A stretch of 64,000 nucleotides of DNA, taken from positions 186,001-250,000 of the forward strand of contig NZ_PDLO01000004.1 of the NCBI RefSeq assembly GCF_002631205.1, read 5' to 3'. Both the position numbers and the translations under genes were made by a program. Of the stretch, positions 38,001 through 46,107 are shown one piece after another. The notes beneath the pieces were generated by a model, which was given only the letters and a program-made list of their open reading frames with translations, searched no databases and was not told the origin of the DNA. The DNA comes from Neolewinella marina. Its GTDB lineage: Bacteria > Bacteroidota > Bacteroidia > Chitinophagales > Saprospiraceae. Every line of letters begins with the position of its first letter. Position 1 is the first letter of the stretch.

Positions 38001-40219
38001 ACGCCCTGATCATCAACTGGAACGAGCACGTGCGCAACACCCTGCGCCCCCTGCAGGAGAGCTACCACATCGGCCTGGAGACCGGCGCCATCGAGTTCGC
38101 CTGCATCAACTCCAACATCTACTGCATCCACTCCTACCTCATCGGCCGCAACCTCCAGCGGGTGGAGGAGGAGACGGCCGCCTACAGCCGCAACTACCAG
38201 CAGCTGAAGCAGGAGACCAACTACAACTACAACGAGGTCTACCGCCAGGGCATGCGCAACTTCCTCAACAAGTCGGCCAACCCCCTCGTGCTCACCGGCG
38301 AGGCCTACGACGAGGCGAAGATGATGGTGCAGAACACCGAGCGGGACGACAAGACCGGACTGTTCTTCATCCACTTCAACAAGCTCATCCTGGGCTGCCA
38401 TTTCCGCGACTACCAACACGCCGCCGACCACGCCGACCGCGCCCGTGAGCTGCTGGAGGCCGTACTGGCCAAGTTCGAGATCCCTAACCACCACTTCTAC
38501 GAGGCCCTGGTGAACCTGGCCCTTTACCCCGCCGCGGCACCCGCGCGCCGCCGCCGGATCATGAAACGGGCCAAGGCCAACCTGAAAAAGATGCGCAAGT
38601 GGGCGCGCACCGCCCCCGAAAATTACCTTCACAAGGCCGAGCTGATGGAGGCCGAGCGGCAGCGGGTGCTGGGCAACTTCAACGCCGCCCGCCTGGGTTA
38701 CGACCGCGCCATCGCCGAGGCCACCCGCCAGGGCTACACCCACGAAGCCGCCCTGGCCTACGAGCTGGCGGGCCGCGCCTACCTGTCGCACGGGCTCGAG
38801 CAGCTGGCGGGCTTCTACTTCAAGTCGGCCTTCAGTGCCTACCGCGAATGGGGGGCCGAGGCCAAACTGGCCGACCTGAAGCTCCACTACGCCGAGCACC
38901 TGCGCGGCACCGAACTGCGGCCGGCGGGCACCATCGGCAGCACCACCTCCCTCCAGGCCCTGACCACCTTCGGCGATACTTCCCTGCTCGACCTGCAGAC
39001 GGTGCTCAAGGCGGCCACCAGCATCTCCGGCCAGATCCACCTCGGTGACATGCTCCGCAACCTGATGTCGATCGTGATCGAGAACGCCGGCGCCCAGGAG
39101 GGCGTCCTGCTGCTGGAACGCAACGGGCGGCTGCTGGTGGAGGCGGCCTTCTCGGTGGAGGACGACAACACCACCGTGCTGCAGGCCCTGCCGGTGGAGG
39201 GGTCCGGTCTGGTGGCCGAATCCGTGGTCAAGTACGTCAGCCGCACCCGGCAGCCGGTGGTGATCAACGACGCCTCCACCGACGAGCGCTTCAGCCTGGA
39301 CCCCCACCTGCTGGCCCACGGCGCCCGCTCGGTGCTCTGCCTGCCCTTCCTCAACCACGGCAAGTTCGTGGGCATCCTCTACCTGGAGAACAAGCTGGCC
39401 CCGGGGGTCTTCACCGCCGAGCGGATCGACCTGCTGGCCCTGCTGTCGGGGCAGATCGCCATCTCGATCGACAACGCCATCCTCTACGAGAACCTGGAGG
39501 TGAAGGTGAAGGAGCGCACCGAGCAGCTGGCGGTGGAGAAGACCAAGTCCGACGAGCTGCTGCTCAACATCCTGCCCCACGAAATCGCCGAGGAGCTGAA
39601 GCGCAACGGCCGCACCCGCCCCCGCCGCTTCGACAGCGTGAGCGTGATGTTCACCGACTTCTGCGGCTTCACGGGGCTGGCCGAAAGTCTCAACGCCGAG
39701 GACCTGGTGCATAACCTTGACGCCCACTTCTGCGCCTTCGATGAGATTATCGGCCGCTACGGCATCGAAAAGATCAAGACTATCGGCGACGCCTACATGT
39801 GCGTGGCCGGCCTGCCCACCGTGAGCAGCACCCACGCCGACGACATCGTGCGGGCGGCCATGGACATCCGCAGCTACCTGGAGGAACACAACCGCAAGTG
39901 CCGCGACCGCGGTGAGGAGTGCCTCGAGATCCGCATCGGCCTCCACTCCGGGCCCGTGGTGGCCGGGGTGGTGGGCCGCAAGAAATTCGCCTACGACATC
40001 TGGGGCGACACCGTCAACACCGCCGCCCGCATGGAGTCCAGCGGGGTAGCCGGCCGCATCAACGCCTCCGGGGCCCTGCGTGACCTGATCGGCGACCGCT
40101 ACGCCTTCGTCCATCGCGGCAAGATCGCCGCCAAGAACAAGGGGCAAATCGACATGTACTTCGTCGAGAGCCTGGAAGCCACCGAGCCGGAAGAGGAAAT
40201 TTCAATTCAACGCACATGA
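35096..40219 (+). CDS. Giant Ser/Thr kinase-AAA ATPase-GAF-adenylate cyclase
   Basis: The 1707-residue protein joins several signalling modules. Residues 1-275 form a Hanks-type kinase: HRD at 120-122, DFG at 141-143, and SPEQTGRMNR in the activation region. Residues about 295-620 form an AAA/STAND ATPase (Walker A GYSGTGKS from 322, Walker B FIDD near 450). Helical TPR-like repeats follow to about 1280, then GAF (about 1310-1460), a short coiled coil and a class III cyclase (about 1510-1695). Metal residues Asp1521 and Asp1565, Lys1561 and Asp1634 (ATP type) and Asn1641/Arg1645 are present, so it should make cAMP. Related proteins usually end in a histidine kinase. The stop overlaps the next start by 4 bp. 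Confidence 0.9.
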   Translation: MKSERLVYESVRTKIHYLADSEWGRPVARKGLNYEFPTPREIAKFYREYEVARDLEGDGVRRVLGRTRSENRHYLFLEWVDAPTLAESLKKPQNDIGEFLHVAVAIARALGQVHAGGIIHRDISPYNILLDPATRQVKIIDFGISSRIDLKEQNLGNPEVLEGNLHYISPEQTGRMNRAVDYRTDLYSLGVVYYEMLTGGCPFQAREPLEMVHCHIAQRPPDLRKLNPQVPEPLALIVERLLAKNAENRYQSAHGLEADLRRCLEEYTAHGVIHPFILGEQDFSGRFRIVEKLYGREEETARLLAAFERVSRGGLETVLVAGYSGTGKSALVHEVHKPITQARGYFVEGKFDQFQRAEPYFALLQALGRFVDLVLTEKKETVDRFREKVQAAVGTEGRVLTEVIPNLEHIIGPQPEVPELAGSESRNRFNYVFRKFVQSISTADHPIVLFIDDLQWADSGSLELLRLLVTDPDNNHLLCIGAYRDNEVDASHPFLQAVREIEAAGARLSTIEIGNLSEENVNHLISDATGIPPDDTRDLTGLVYQKTRGNAFFTTQFLHSLYEEELLWFDNDARRWTWDLARVRERNITDNVVELMAAKVLRLPAPTQDLLRAGASVGSEFDADTLCVIEGVSEEELEQRLFPALSEGLLLPLGTGYKFAHDRIQQAAYSLIPDGEKAEVHARIGRLLLANTPQAGLDERVFDIVTQLNGGLAAITDPAERLRLAALNLRAGRRAKHASAFRRGAEYLQTGIDLLPADRWERHYELSRDLHTEAADCNYLSGEFAVMDQLVATLLSRATELLDKVKAYEIRILSFKARNQLNEAIDTGLEVLEQLGEKFPTQPGLPNVMSDLLYTKLRLYGKDVATLEALPVMTDPRKIAAMRIIADIASSSYWARPNLFPLVIFRMCRMSLKYGNTALSAFAFATYGVIMCGVLEQMESGYRYGKLGLRLMDKFEERAWTTQIYCPVYALIINWNEHVRNTLRPLQESYHIGLETGAIEFACINSNIYCIHSYLIGRNLQRVEEETAAYSRNYQQLKQETNYNYNEVYRQGMRNFLNKSANPLVLTGEAYDEAKMMVQNTERDDKTGLFFIHFNKLILGCHFRDYQHAADHADRARELLEAVLAKFEIPNHHFYEALVNLALYPAAAPARRRRIMKRAKANLKKMRKWARTAPENYLHKAELMEAERQRVLGNFNAARLGYDRAIAEATRQGYTHEAALAYELAGRAYLSHGLEQLAGFYFKSAFSAYREWGAEAKLADLKLHYAEHLRGTELRPAGTIGSTTSLQALTTFGDTSLLDLQTVLKAATSISGQIHLGDMLRNLMSIVIENAGAQEGVLLLERNGRLLVEAAFSVEDDNTTVLQALPVEGSGLVAESVVKYVSRTRQPVVINDASTDERFSLDPHLLAHGARSVLCLPFLNHGKFVGILYLENKLAPGVFTAERIDLLALLSGQIAISIDNAILYENLEVKVKERTEQLAVEKTKSDELLLNILPHEIAEELKRNGRTRPRRFDSVSVMFTDFCGFTGLAESLNAEDLVHNLDAHFCAFDEIIGRYGIEKIKTIGDAYMCVAGLPTVSSTHADDIVRAAMDIRSYLEEHNRKCRDRGEECLEIRIGLHSGPVVAGVVGRKKFAYDIWGDTVNTAARMESSGVAGRINASGALRDLIGDRYAFVHRGKIAAKNKGQIDMYFVESLEATEPEEEISIQRT

Positions 40220-41373
40220 ACACCACCCATCAACAATCCTGGACCGGCGAGCTGCTGGCCGACTGGCTGCGGCGCGGCAAGGACTTCGCCGTCCTCTGGG
40301 TGGTCGCCAAGGTCTTCGCCTTTTCCGTGGCCCTCTTTGCCTCCCTGATGCTCAAGCGCCGGATGTCGCACGACAACGGTATCGCGGCCCGCGGCACGGT
40401 GCGCATCCTTGACAACCCCGCCATTCCCCTCCACCGGTTCTTCCTACCGGAGCGCACCTTCCCCTGCCGGATCCGCCACGCCACGGCTACCTTCCTCGAC
40501 GACGCCGTGAAGGGCATCCGGAGCATGTCGATCAAGTTCTCCGACGACCACCTGGAGAGCCCCTTCGACCTGCAGATGAACACCGGCGAACGCAGCCTCT
40601 TCTGGTCGGCGGCCAGCTTCCTGCAGTTCGCCAGGCTGCGCAAACAGAAGTGGGGGGTGGAGTACCGCGACTACTACCGCAAATACCCCGACGGGCTCAG
40701 CGGCGCCATCGAGGCCCTGCGCGAGAACCCTGAGTCCTTCTCCGACCTGCGCTACTACTGCAAGACGCCCTTTCTGTACATCGGCGAGGACCATACCCTG
40801 CGTTACGCCAAGTACCGGGTGGTGCCCGCCAAGATGGGCACCCGGGAGACGGGCATCCTGCAAAGCCCGGACCCCCTGGAAATACCGAACCAGCGCGTCG
40901 CCGCCCACAACCCCAATGGCCGCAACTACCTGAAGTACGAATACCGGGACCGGCTGGAAAAGGGAAGCGTCAACTACCTGATCCAGATCCAGCTGCGCAC
41001 CGCCGCGGCCGACGAAGACCCGGAGATCTTCAACAATATGAAGCCCTGGGACGAGGAGATCCACCCCTGGCACGACCTGGCCGAGATCGAAATCACCGAA
41101 GCCTACGACTGGGTCGAGAGCTGCAAGACCACCTTCCACGTCGGGAACATGCCCGAAACCCTCGGCGCCATCCCCGCCAAATCGATCCACGATTACAACT
41201 CCCTCAACTACATGCGGGCGCACTCGGCCATCGCCCACAAGGCCCGGCTACTGAACTACCGGTTGTTCGGCTACCCCCCGGAGATCCCCGACAACGACAA
41301 CCGCAACTGGTCGGACTGGGAAAAGCCCCACCGCATCCTCAACCGCTCCTACGACCTACCACCCAAAAACTAA
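40216..41373 (+). CDS. Catalase-related haem protein, possibly allene-oxide-synthase-like
   Basis: The 385-residue protein matches the catalase fold by key residues: distal His52 in SHDNGIAARG, Asn122 in DLQMNTGE, and the proximal R-x3-Y (Arg344, Tyr348) in KARLLNYRLFGYP. IRSMSIKFSDD matches the catalase segment before the Asn. The length suits the short catalase-related group, not a full catalase. His52 is preceded by Ser, where true catalases have Val and coral allene oxide synthase has Thr, so a fatty-acid hydroperoxide is the likelier substrate. A hydrophobic N-terminal helix (about 23-46) may tether it to membrane. It starts inside the cyclase stop and is followed 6 bp later by a lipoxygenase. 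Confidence 0.75.
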   Translation: MNTTHQQSWTGELLADWLRRGKDFAVLWVVAKVFAFSVALFASLMLKRRMSHDNGIAARGTVRILDNPAIPLHRFFLPERTFPCRIRHATATFLDDAVKGIRSMSIKFSDDHLESPFDLQMNTGERSLFWSAASFLQFARLRKQKWGVEYRDYYRKYPDGLSGAIEALRENPESFSDLRYYCKTPFLYIGEDHTLRYAKYRVVPAKMGTRETGILQSPDPLEIPNQRVAAHNPNGRNYLKYEYRDRLEKGSVNYLIQIQLRTAAADEDPEIFNNMKPWDEEIHPWHDLAEIEITEAYDWVESCKTTFHVGNMPETLGAIPAKSIHDYNSLNYMRAHSAIAHKARLLNYRLFGYPPEIPDNDNRNWSDWEKPHRILNRSYDLPPKN

Positions 41374-41379
41374 GGCAGC

Positions 41380-43608
41380 ATGTCCGGCAAACACCTCACC
41401 CACGACAACGACCAGCCTGCCCCGTACGGCGACCCCGATACCGTCCACAGCATCTACCGCGAGTGTATCGAGGAAACCAAGCCCGTGCCCACCCGCGAGC
41501 GGACGTTCCTCGCGCCGCGGCTGAAAGGCATCCACCACCTGGACATCGGCTACTCCAAGGTGGTCACCGCCTCCCCGGGGATGATCCTGGACAATCTCTA
41601 CAACTTCTACGACGGGGTGAAGGACACCCTCCACGAATGGTGGCTGCGGCTGTGCCCCCGCCCCACCGCGATCACGGGCACCGACTTCCGGGGCTCCTCC
41701 ATCGTGGGGCGCACCACCTACGCTGGACGCCACGACCACGATAAGCCCATCCACCACCTGCGGGTGGAACTGTGGGGCCGTACCTGGTGGCTCGGCTGGC
41801 GCAGGCTGGCGGAAGGCTATTCCGGCTTCGACGGCCGCTTCGAGCTGCCGTACGACCTCCGCGCGGCCCGTTCCTCCGCCATCCGGAAGATCCGCGCGGA
41901 AATCTCCCAGACCACCTACCGCTTCGACCGCCACGGCAACCGGAGCCGCAGCTTCTCTCTCGCCGTGGCCCTCCCGATCAAGAAAAGCGACCTCGTGGGC
42001 ATGCGCTACGACCTGCGCGACATCCAGATCGAACTTTGGTGCTACCGGCCGGACTGCTACATCCCCCGCGTCAAGATCGACGACCTGCAGCACGAGGCGC
42101 CGGAGAAGTACGTCGAGGGCCGCAACGAGGCCATCACCGACCAGTTCATTCCCGTTGAGCTGATCAAGCTGAAGCACGTCACCATGCTCCGCGCCGACCC
42201 GAACGCCCTCACCATTGAGGAGATTCAGGCCGACTACCCCCCGAACCTCACTACCTGCATCGAAGCCCGCCTGCCCGGCTACTCCCGCTCCGACGAGTTC
42301 TTCGGCGAGCGCATGATGAACGGCATGAACGCCCTCACCTTCGAACCCATCGACGGCGAGGAGCACCGCTACCGGGTGGTCAACTGGGGCTACCAGGGCT
42401 ACGACCACAACAACGTCTACGCCTTTCCGACCACGGAGATGGACTTCGAGATCCTGCCCGGCGACCACGCCCCCCGCCCCCTGCAAATCACCATCACCGG
42501 CGCCCTGAGCGCCTTCGAGCACGACCCCGACCAGAAGCGCACCTTCTACCCCACCGACGGGGAGCGGTGGCTACAGGCCAAGCGGGTCGCCCGCTCGGTG
42601 GGCGGACTCATCTCCGAAGTCGACGACCACTTCGCCCGCACCCACGTCAACGTGGAACAGTACGCCATCGCCGCCAACCGCAACCTGCGGCTGAACCCCG
42701 TAACCTGGCTGCTGCTGCCCCACCTGAAGGAAGTATCCCTGATCGACCACACCGCCGACCGCATGCTCATCAGCCAGGAAGCCGGCTACATCCCCCGCGC
42801 CTCGGCCCTGACGGAAAAGGGACTGAAGCACCGCGTCCGCGACGCCCTCGGCATGATGAACTGGAAGGGCTACCGCCCCATGCCCGTGATCAACGACCAC
42901 CACTACTACGCCAGGGCCGAAAACCTCTTCTGGGACATCACCTACGAGTACATCTCCGAATTCTTCGAGCACAACGCGGCGGACATCCGCGCCTACTGGT
43001 ATGAGATCTTCGCCATGTCCGAAGACCTCGTATCCCACAGCGTGCCGGCCTTCGACCGCGAGGCCCACCTGAGGGGGCTGGAAGGAAGGGCCTACGAAGT
43101 GGCCAGCCGGCGCCTCAACTACTGGACGACCCGCTTCGACCACCAGCCCCAGATGCCCACGGGCAGCTACGGCGGCGAACCCCGGGCCCTCTCCCCCATC
43201 ACCCAGGCCAAGGATTTCGCCCAGGCCGACCCCGACGATTGGGAGAACCTGAAGGAAATGTGCTGCTACGCCATCCACCACGCCACCTTCCTCCACAGCT
43301 GGGTGAACGAGCACCAGCACGACGACATCGGCGAGGTGCTCTACAGCTGCCTGGGGCTCCGCTTCGGCGAACACCCCGACGGCGTCATGCACCCGGAATC
43401 CGACCACCGCATCGCCCCCGACCCCCTGCGCGCCACCCAGATGCTCTGGTGGAGCAACCTCCTCTCCCGCACCGAGTACGGCGCCATCACCAAGAACCCC
43501 GACGGCGACGTGAACCCCCGCTTCGGTGAGTTGCTGAAGGCCCACGAAGCGGAGTTCCGCAGCTATGGGGTGCTGGTGGATAATATTGAGTCTCGCACTA
43601 ATATCTAG
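41380..43608 (+). CDS. Lipoxygenase-family non-haem iron dioxygenase
   Basis: Lipoxygenases add O2 to polyunsaturated fatty acids to give hydroperoxides. The 742-residue protein has the iron ligands His417 and His422 (H-x4-H in DDHFARTHVNVEQYAIAANR), His639 and Asn643 (HSWVN), and the C-terminal Ile742, whose carboxylate completes the site. The final residue being Ile is a strong check on the family and the reading frame. NPVTWLLLPHLKEVSLI matches the helix after the first ligands. The N-terminal 350 residues are poorly conserved and no PLAT domain was recognised. It lies 6 bp after the catalase-like gene, whose product could take up its hydroperoxide. Confidence 0.88.
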   Translation: MSGKHLTHDNDQPAPYGDPDTVHSIYRECIEETKPVPTRERTFLAPRLKGIHHLDIGYSKVVTASPGMILDNLYNFYDGVKDTLHEWWLRLCPRPTAITGTDFRGSSIVGRTTYAGRHDHDKPIHHLRVELWGRTWWLGWRRLAEGYSGFDGRFELPYDLRAARSSAIRKIRAEISQTTYRFDRHGNRSRSFSLAVALPIKKSDLVGMRYDLRDIQIELWCYRPDCYIPRVKIDDLQHEAPEKYVEGRNEAITDQFIPVELIKLKHVTMLRADPNALTIEEIQADYPPNLTTCIEARLPGYSRSDEFFGERMMNGMNALTFEPIDGEEHRYRVVNWGYQGYDHNNVYAFPTTEMDFEILPGDHAPRPLQITITGALSAFEHDPDQKRTFYPTDGERWLQAKRVARSVGGLISEVDDHFARTHVNVEQYAIAANRNLRLNPVTWLLLPHLKEVSLIDHTADRMLISQEAGYIPRASALTEKGLKHRVRDALGMMNWKGYRPMPVINDHHYYARAENLFWDITYEYISEFFEHNAADIRAYWYEIFAMSEDLVSHSVPAFDREAHLRGLEGRAYEVASRRLNYWTTRFDHQPQMPTGSYGGEPRALSPITQAKDFAQADPDDWENLKEMCCYAIHHATFLHSWVNEHQHDDIGEVLYSCLGLRFGEHPDGVMHPESDHRIAPDPLRATQMLWWSNLLSRTEYGAITKNPDGDVNPRFGELLKAHEAEFRSYGVLVDNIESRTNI

Positions 43609-43637
43609 CGCGGCTACCCTCCCATCGCGTGTGCACA

Positions 43638-43793
43638 ATCTGCGGTAATCCGCGACACCAAATCTGCGTACATCTGCGGTAAGAAAACTCACCCACCCGA
43701 AGCGAGTGGAAGCCCCGGACCGCCCACGCGCCGCGTGGGCATAATCAGCGGTAATCCGCGAAACCAAATCTGCGTACATCTGCGGTAAGAAAA
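43638..43793. repeat. Direct repeat pair with hairpin linker (first pair)
   Basis: Two near-identical 50-bp copies lie at 43638-43687 and 43744-43793; each contains GCGGTAATCCGCGA and ATCTGCGTACATCTGCGGTA. The 56-bp linker holds GCCCACGCG-C-CGCGTGGGC (43722-43740), a 9-bp stem. The pair recurs at 44133-44284. The 680-bp gap between the lipoxygenase and pepP has no gene. At 43840-43859 it also has a small CTTTTTC/GAAAAAG inverted repeat. Confidence 0.85.
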
Positions 43794-44132
43794 TGCGACA
43801 CACGCATAGCTTGGGCTTGTATCGTTCCGATTGTCTTTTCTTTTTCCTTGATGAAAAAGAAACAAAAAATCCCCACGAAGCCGGGGGAAGGGGCCCCCGG
43901 GTGAAGTAAACATCCGGCTCTATCGGCTGCCGAACCCCGCCAGGGCTAAAATCCACAAACTCGCATGATCCTTACCTCGACCCAAAGTGTATGCGATCCA
44001 TATTGTGTTTCGCCTCACCCAAGAGCATTCTCCCGGCTCATACAGTGTGTATTTTTTAACGCCCTGCCGGGGCCCGTCAACCGGCCGGCTGTAAGGGCGA
44101 ACACATTACTGTTTAGTATCCTCTTAGCGTGA

Positions 44133-44284
44133 ATCAGCGGTAATCCGCGAAACCAAATCTGCGTACATCTGCGGTAAGAAAACCCACCTAAAGCGAGTGG
44201 AAGCCCCGGACCGCCCACGCGCCGCGTGGGCATAATCAGCGGTAATCCGCGAAACAAAATCCGTGGCCATCTGCGGTAAAAAAA
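44133..44284. repeat. Direct repeat pair with hairpin linker (second pair)
   Basis: Copies at 44133-44182 and 44234-44284 are homologous to those at 43638-43793, including the linker hairpin near 44213-44231. The last copy is the most diverged and ends within a few bases of the pepP stop codon. Confidence 0.85.
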
Positions 44285-44288
44285 CCGC

Positions 44289-45602
44289 TTACCCCAGCAC
44301 CGTAGGCCCATCCGCCCCCACCAGCACGTCATCCTCCAGGCGGATGCCGCCGAAGTCGCGGTAAGCCTCCAAAGCGTCATAATTGATGAACTCCCGGTGC
44401 TTGCCCTCCGCGCGCCAGCGGTCGGTGAGGAAGGGGATGAAGTAGATGCCCGGCTCCACCGTAAGGGTAAAGCCCTCGCGCAGGCGGCGGCCGAGGCGCA
44501 GGTTCCGGGTGCCGAAGAGCGAGCTCCGCTTGAACTCATCGTCGTAGCCTACCAGGTCCTCGCCCAGGTCTTCCATATCGTGGACATCCAGGCCGATCAG
44601 GTGGCCCAGGCCGTGGGGGTAGAACAGGGCGTGGGCGCCGGCGGCGACGGCGTCCTCGGGAGAGCCCTTCATCAGGCCGAGCTCCTTCAGGCCGGCGGCG
44701 ATGGTGCGGGCCGACTGGTCGTGGATCTCCCGGTAGGCCACGCCGGGGCGCAGGGCGGCGATGGCTTCCGACTTGGCGCGGTCCACGATGTCGTAGACGG
44801 CCCGCTGCCGATCGGTCATCTCTCCGCCTACGGCGAAGGTGCGGGTGATGTCGCCGGTGTAGCCCGAGGGGGCCTCGGCGCCGGCGTCGATCAGCAGCAG
44901 GTCGCCCTCGCGGAGGGTGTTGCCGTGGTAGTGGTTGTGCAGGATGTGGCCGTTGCGGGTCACGATGGCCGGGTAGCCCAGGCGGCCGCCGGCGCTGATG
45001 GCGAGCCCCTCGACGAGTCCAGCGACCTCAGCTTCCGTCATGCCCGCCTGGGTAGCGCATTCGGCGGCTTCGTGCATCTGCAGGCTGGTGCGGACGGCCT
45101 GGTTCATCTCGGCCACCTCCTCGGCGCTCTTCACGGCCCGCAGTTCGACTACGGCGCGGATCAGGGCTTCGCTCGCCTGCCGGTCTTCGCCCAGCCACTC
45201 CCGCAGCTGGCGGCGGCGCTCCTCCCGGTAGGGCGGCAGGAAGTGGACGGTGCCGGCCTTGGCCAGCTGTCCACGGAGTTGGTCCAGCGTACCCCCGTAT
45301 TCGGCGCCTACGCGCTGGGCCAGGTCCTTCACCAGTGGCTGCTCGCCCATCCAGACGATGTCGTCCAGGGTGGGATCGTCCCCGTACAGTCGGCTCTCCC
45401 CGCTGCCGGCGTCGATGGTCAGCACCAGTCCGGGCCGGTTGTGGCCGGCGAAGTAGCGGAAGCTCGAATCCTGGCGGTAGGGGTAGGTATTGCCCCGGTA
45501 GTTCATCGGTGCCTCGGCGTTAGCGGGCAGCAGGATCAGTCCGGAAGCAAGGGCCTCGGCCAGGCGGCGGCGGCGGTCGGTGTAGGTCTGGGTGGGGAAC
45601 AT
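44289..45602 (-). CDS. pepP: Xaa-Pro aminopeptidase (aminopeptidase P, M24B)
   Basis: This cytoplasmic metallopeptidase removes an N-terminal residue before proline. The 437-residue protein has an N-terminal creatinase-like domain (YRQDSSFRYFAGHNRPGLVL) and the pita-bread catalytic domain. The five metal ligands are visible in LLLIDAGAE (Asp), GDITRTF (Asp), HGLGHLIGLDVHD (His), VEPGIYF (Glu) and GGIRLEDDVLV (Glu). No operon partner is near: repeats lie downstream and a long gap upstream. Confidence 0.93.
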   Translation of the reverse strand: MFPTQTYTDRRRRLAEALASGLILLPANAEAPMNYRGNTYPYRQDSSFRYFAGHNRPGLVLTIDAGSGESRLYGDDPTLDDIVWMGEQPLVKDLAQRVGAEYGGTLDQLRGQLAKAGTVHFLPPYREERRRQLREWLGEDRQASEALIRAVVELRAVKSAEEVAEMNQAVRTSLQMHEAAECATQAGMTEAEVAGLVEGLAISAGGRLGYPAIVTRNGHILHNHYHGNTLREGDLLLIDAGAEAPSGYTGDITRTFAVGGEMTDRQRAVYDIVDRAKSEAIAALRPGVAYREIHDQSARTIAAGLKELGLMKGSPEDAVAAGAHALFYPHGLGHLIGLDVHDMEDLGEDLVGYDDEFKRSSLFGTRNLRLGRRLREGFTLTVEPGIYFIPFLTDRWRAEGKHREFINYDALEAYRDFGGIRLEDDVLVGADGPTVLG

Positions 45603-46106
45603 TTGGGTTGGTTTTTATTGGCGTTGGGTTGGGCAAAATGACAAAGCCTTCTACCGAAGGCGCGACGGGCTAAGGTACGGAGGCGCGGACGGGGGCAAAA
45701 ATGGCCCGGGGGCGGGTGTCGGGGAATGCCCTTACGGCCGCGGTTGATGGCCGGTACAGCCTGCTATCTGACGTGCAGTCCGAACCATCCTACCCCGCCC
45801 CCTGGTACGTTTTCGTCACTATTTGTTTTGAGCGGAAGAATTTACCAGGAGTCTAGCCTTCCAGCATACCGTCCGATTTTGATCCCTTTTTCCACCGGCT
45901 CCGACTCATGGGAAGCGAAGCCGTGGCGGGGTCCTGCCGTGGCAGCCCTTATAATCCCGGGCGCGCACACCCGTCAGCCCCCGCACATCCGTCAATTATC
46001 TCCCCAGCAAATCCGGGACATTACGTATTATTGGCGGGCGGGTGGCGCACACCCGTCAATAATTTCACCGCCATTGCATGCGTAGGTGCGATGTGGGTGT
46101 ATTAAT
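45603..46106. other. Intergenic region between pepP and the cassette island
   Basis: No gene was seen. It contains direct repeats of CGCACACCCGTCA at about 45962 and 46048, the second within GGTGGCGCACACCCGTCAAT, which resembles the 3' end of the attC-like site at 47619-47631. It could hold a diverged recombination site, but its core GTCAATA does not fit GTTRRRY. Base composition falls toward AT near 46100. Confidence 0.4.
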
Positions 46107-46107
46107 G

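Noticed and set aside
35300-40147. A 1615-codon open frame on the minus strand opposite the giant kinase-cyclase gene
   Set aside because: Its translation is Val/Gly/Leu/His-rich without motifs, while the plus strand has complete kinase, ATPase, GAF and cyclase motifs. It is a shadow of high-G+C codon use.
43638-44284. Regularly spaced 50-bp repeats considered as CRISPR
   Set aside because: Only two copies per block, and the interval is the same hairpin sequence rather than a unique spacer.
46041-46061. GGTGGCGCACACCCGTCAAT considered as a third attC-like site or attI
   Set aside because: It resembles the 3' end of attC-like site 1 but has GTCAATA instead of a GTTRRRY core and no matching 5' arm.
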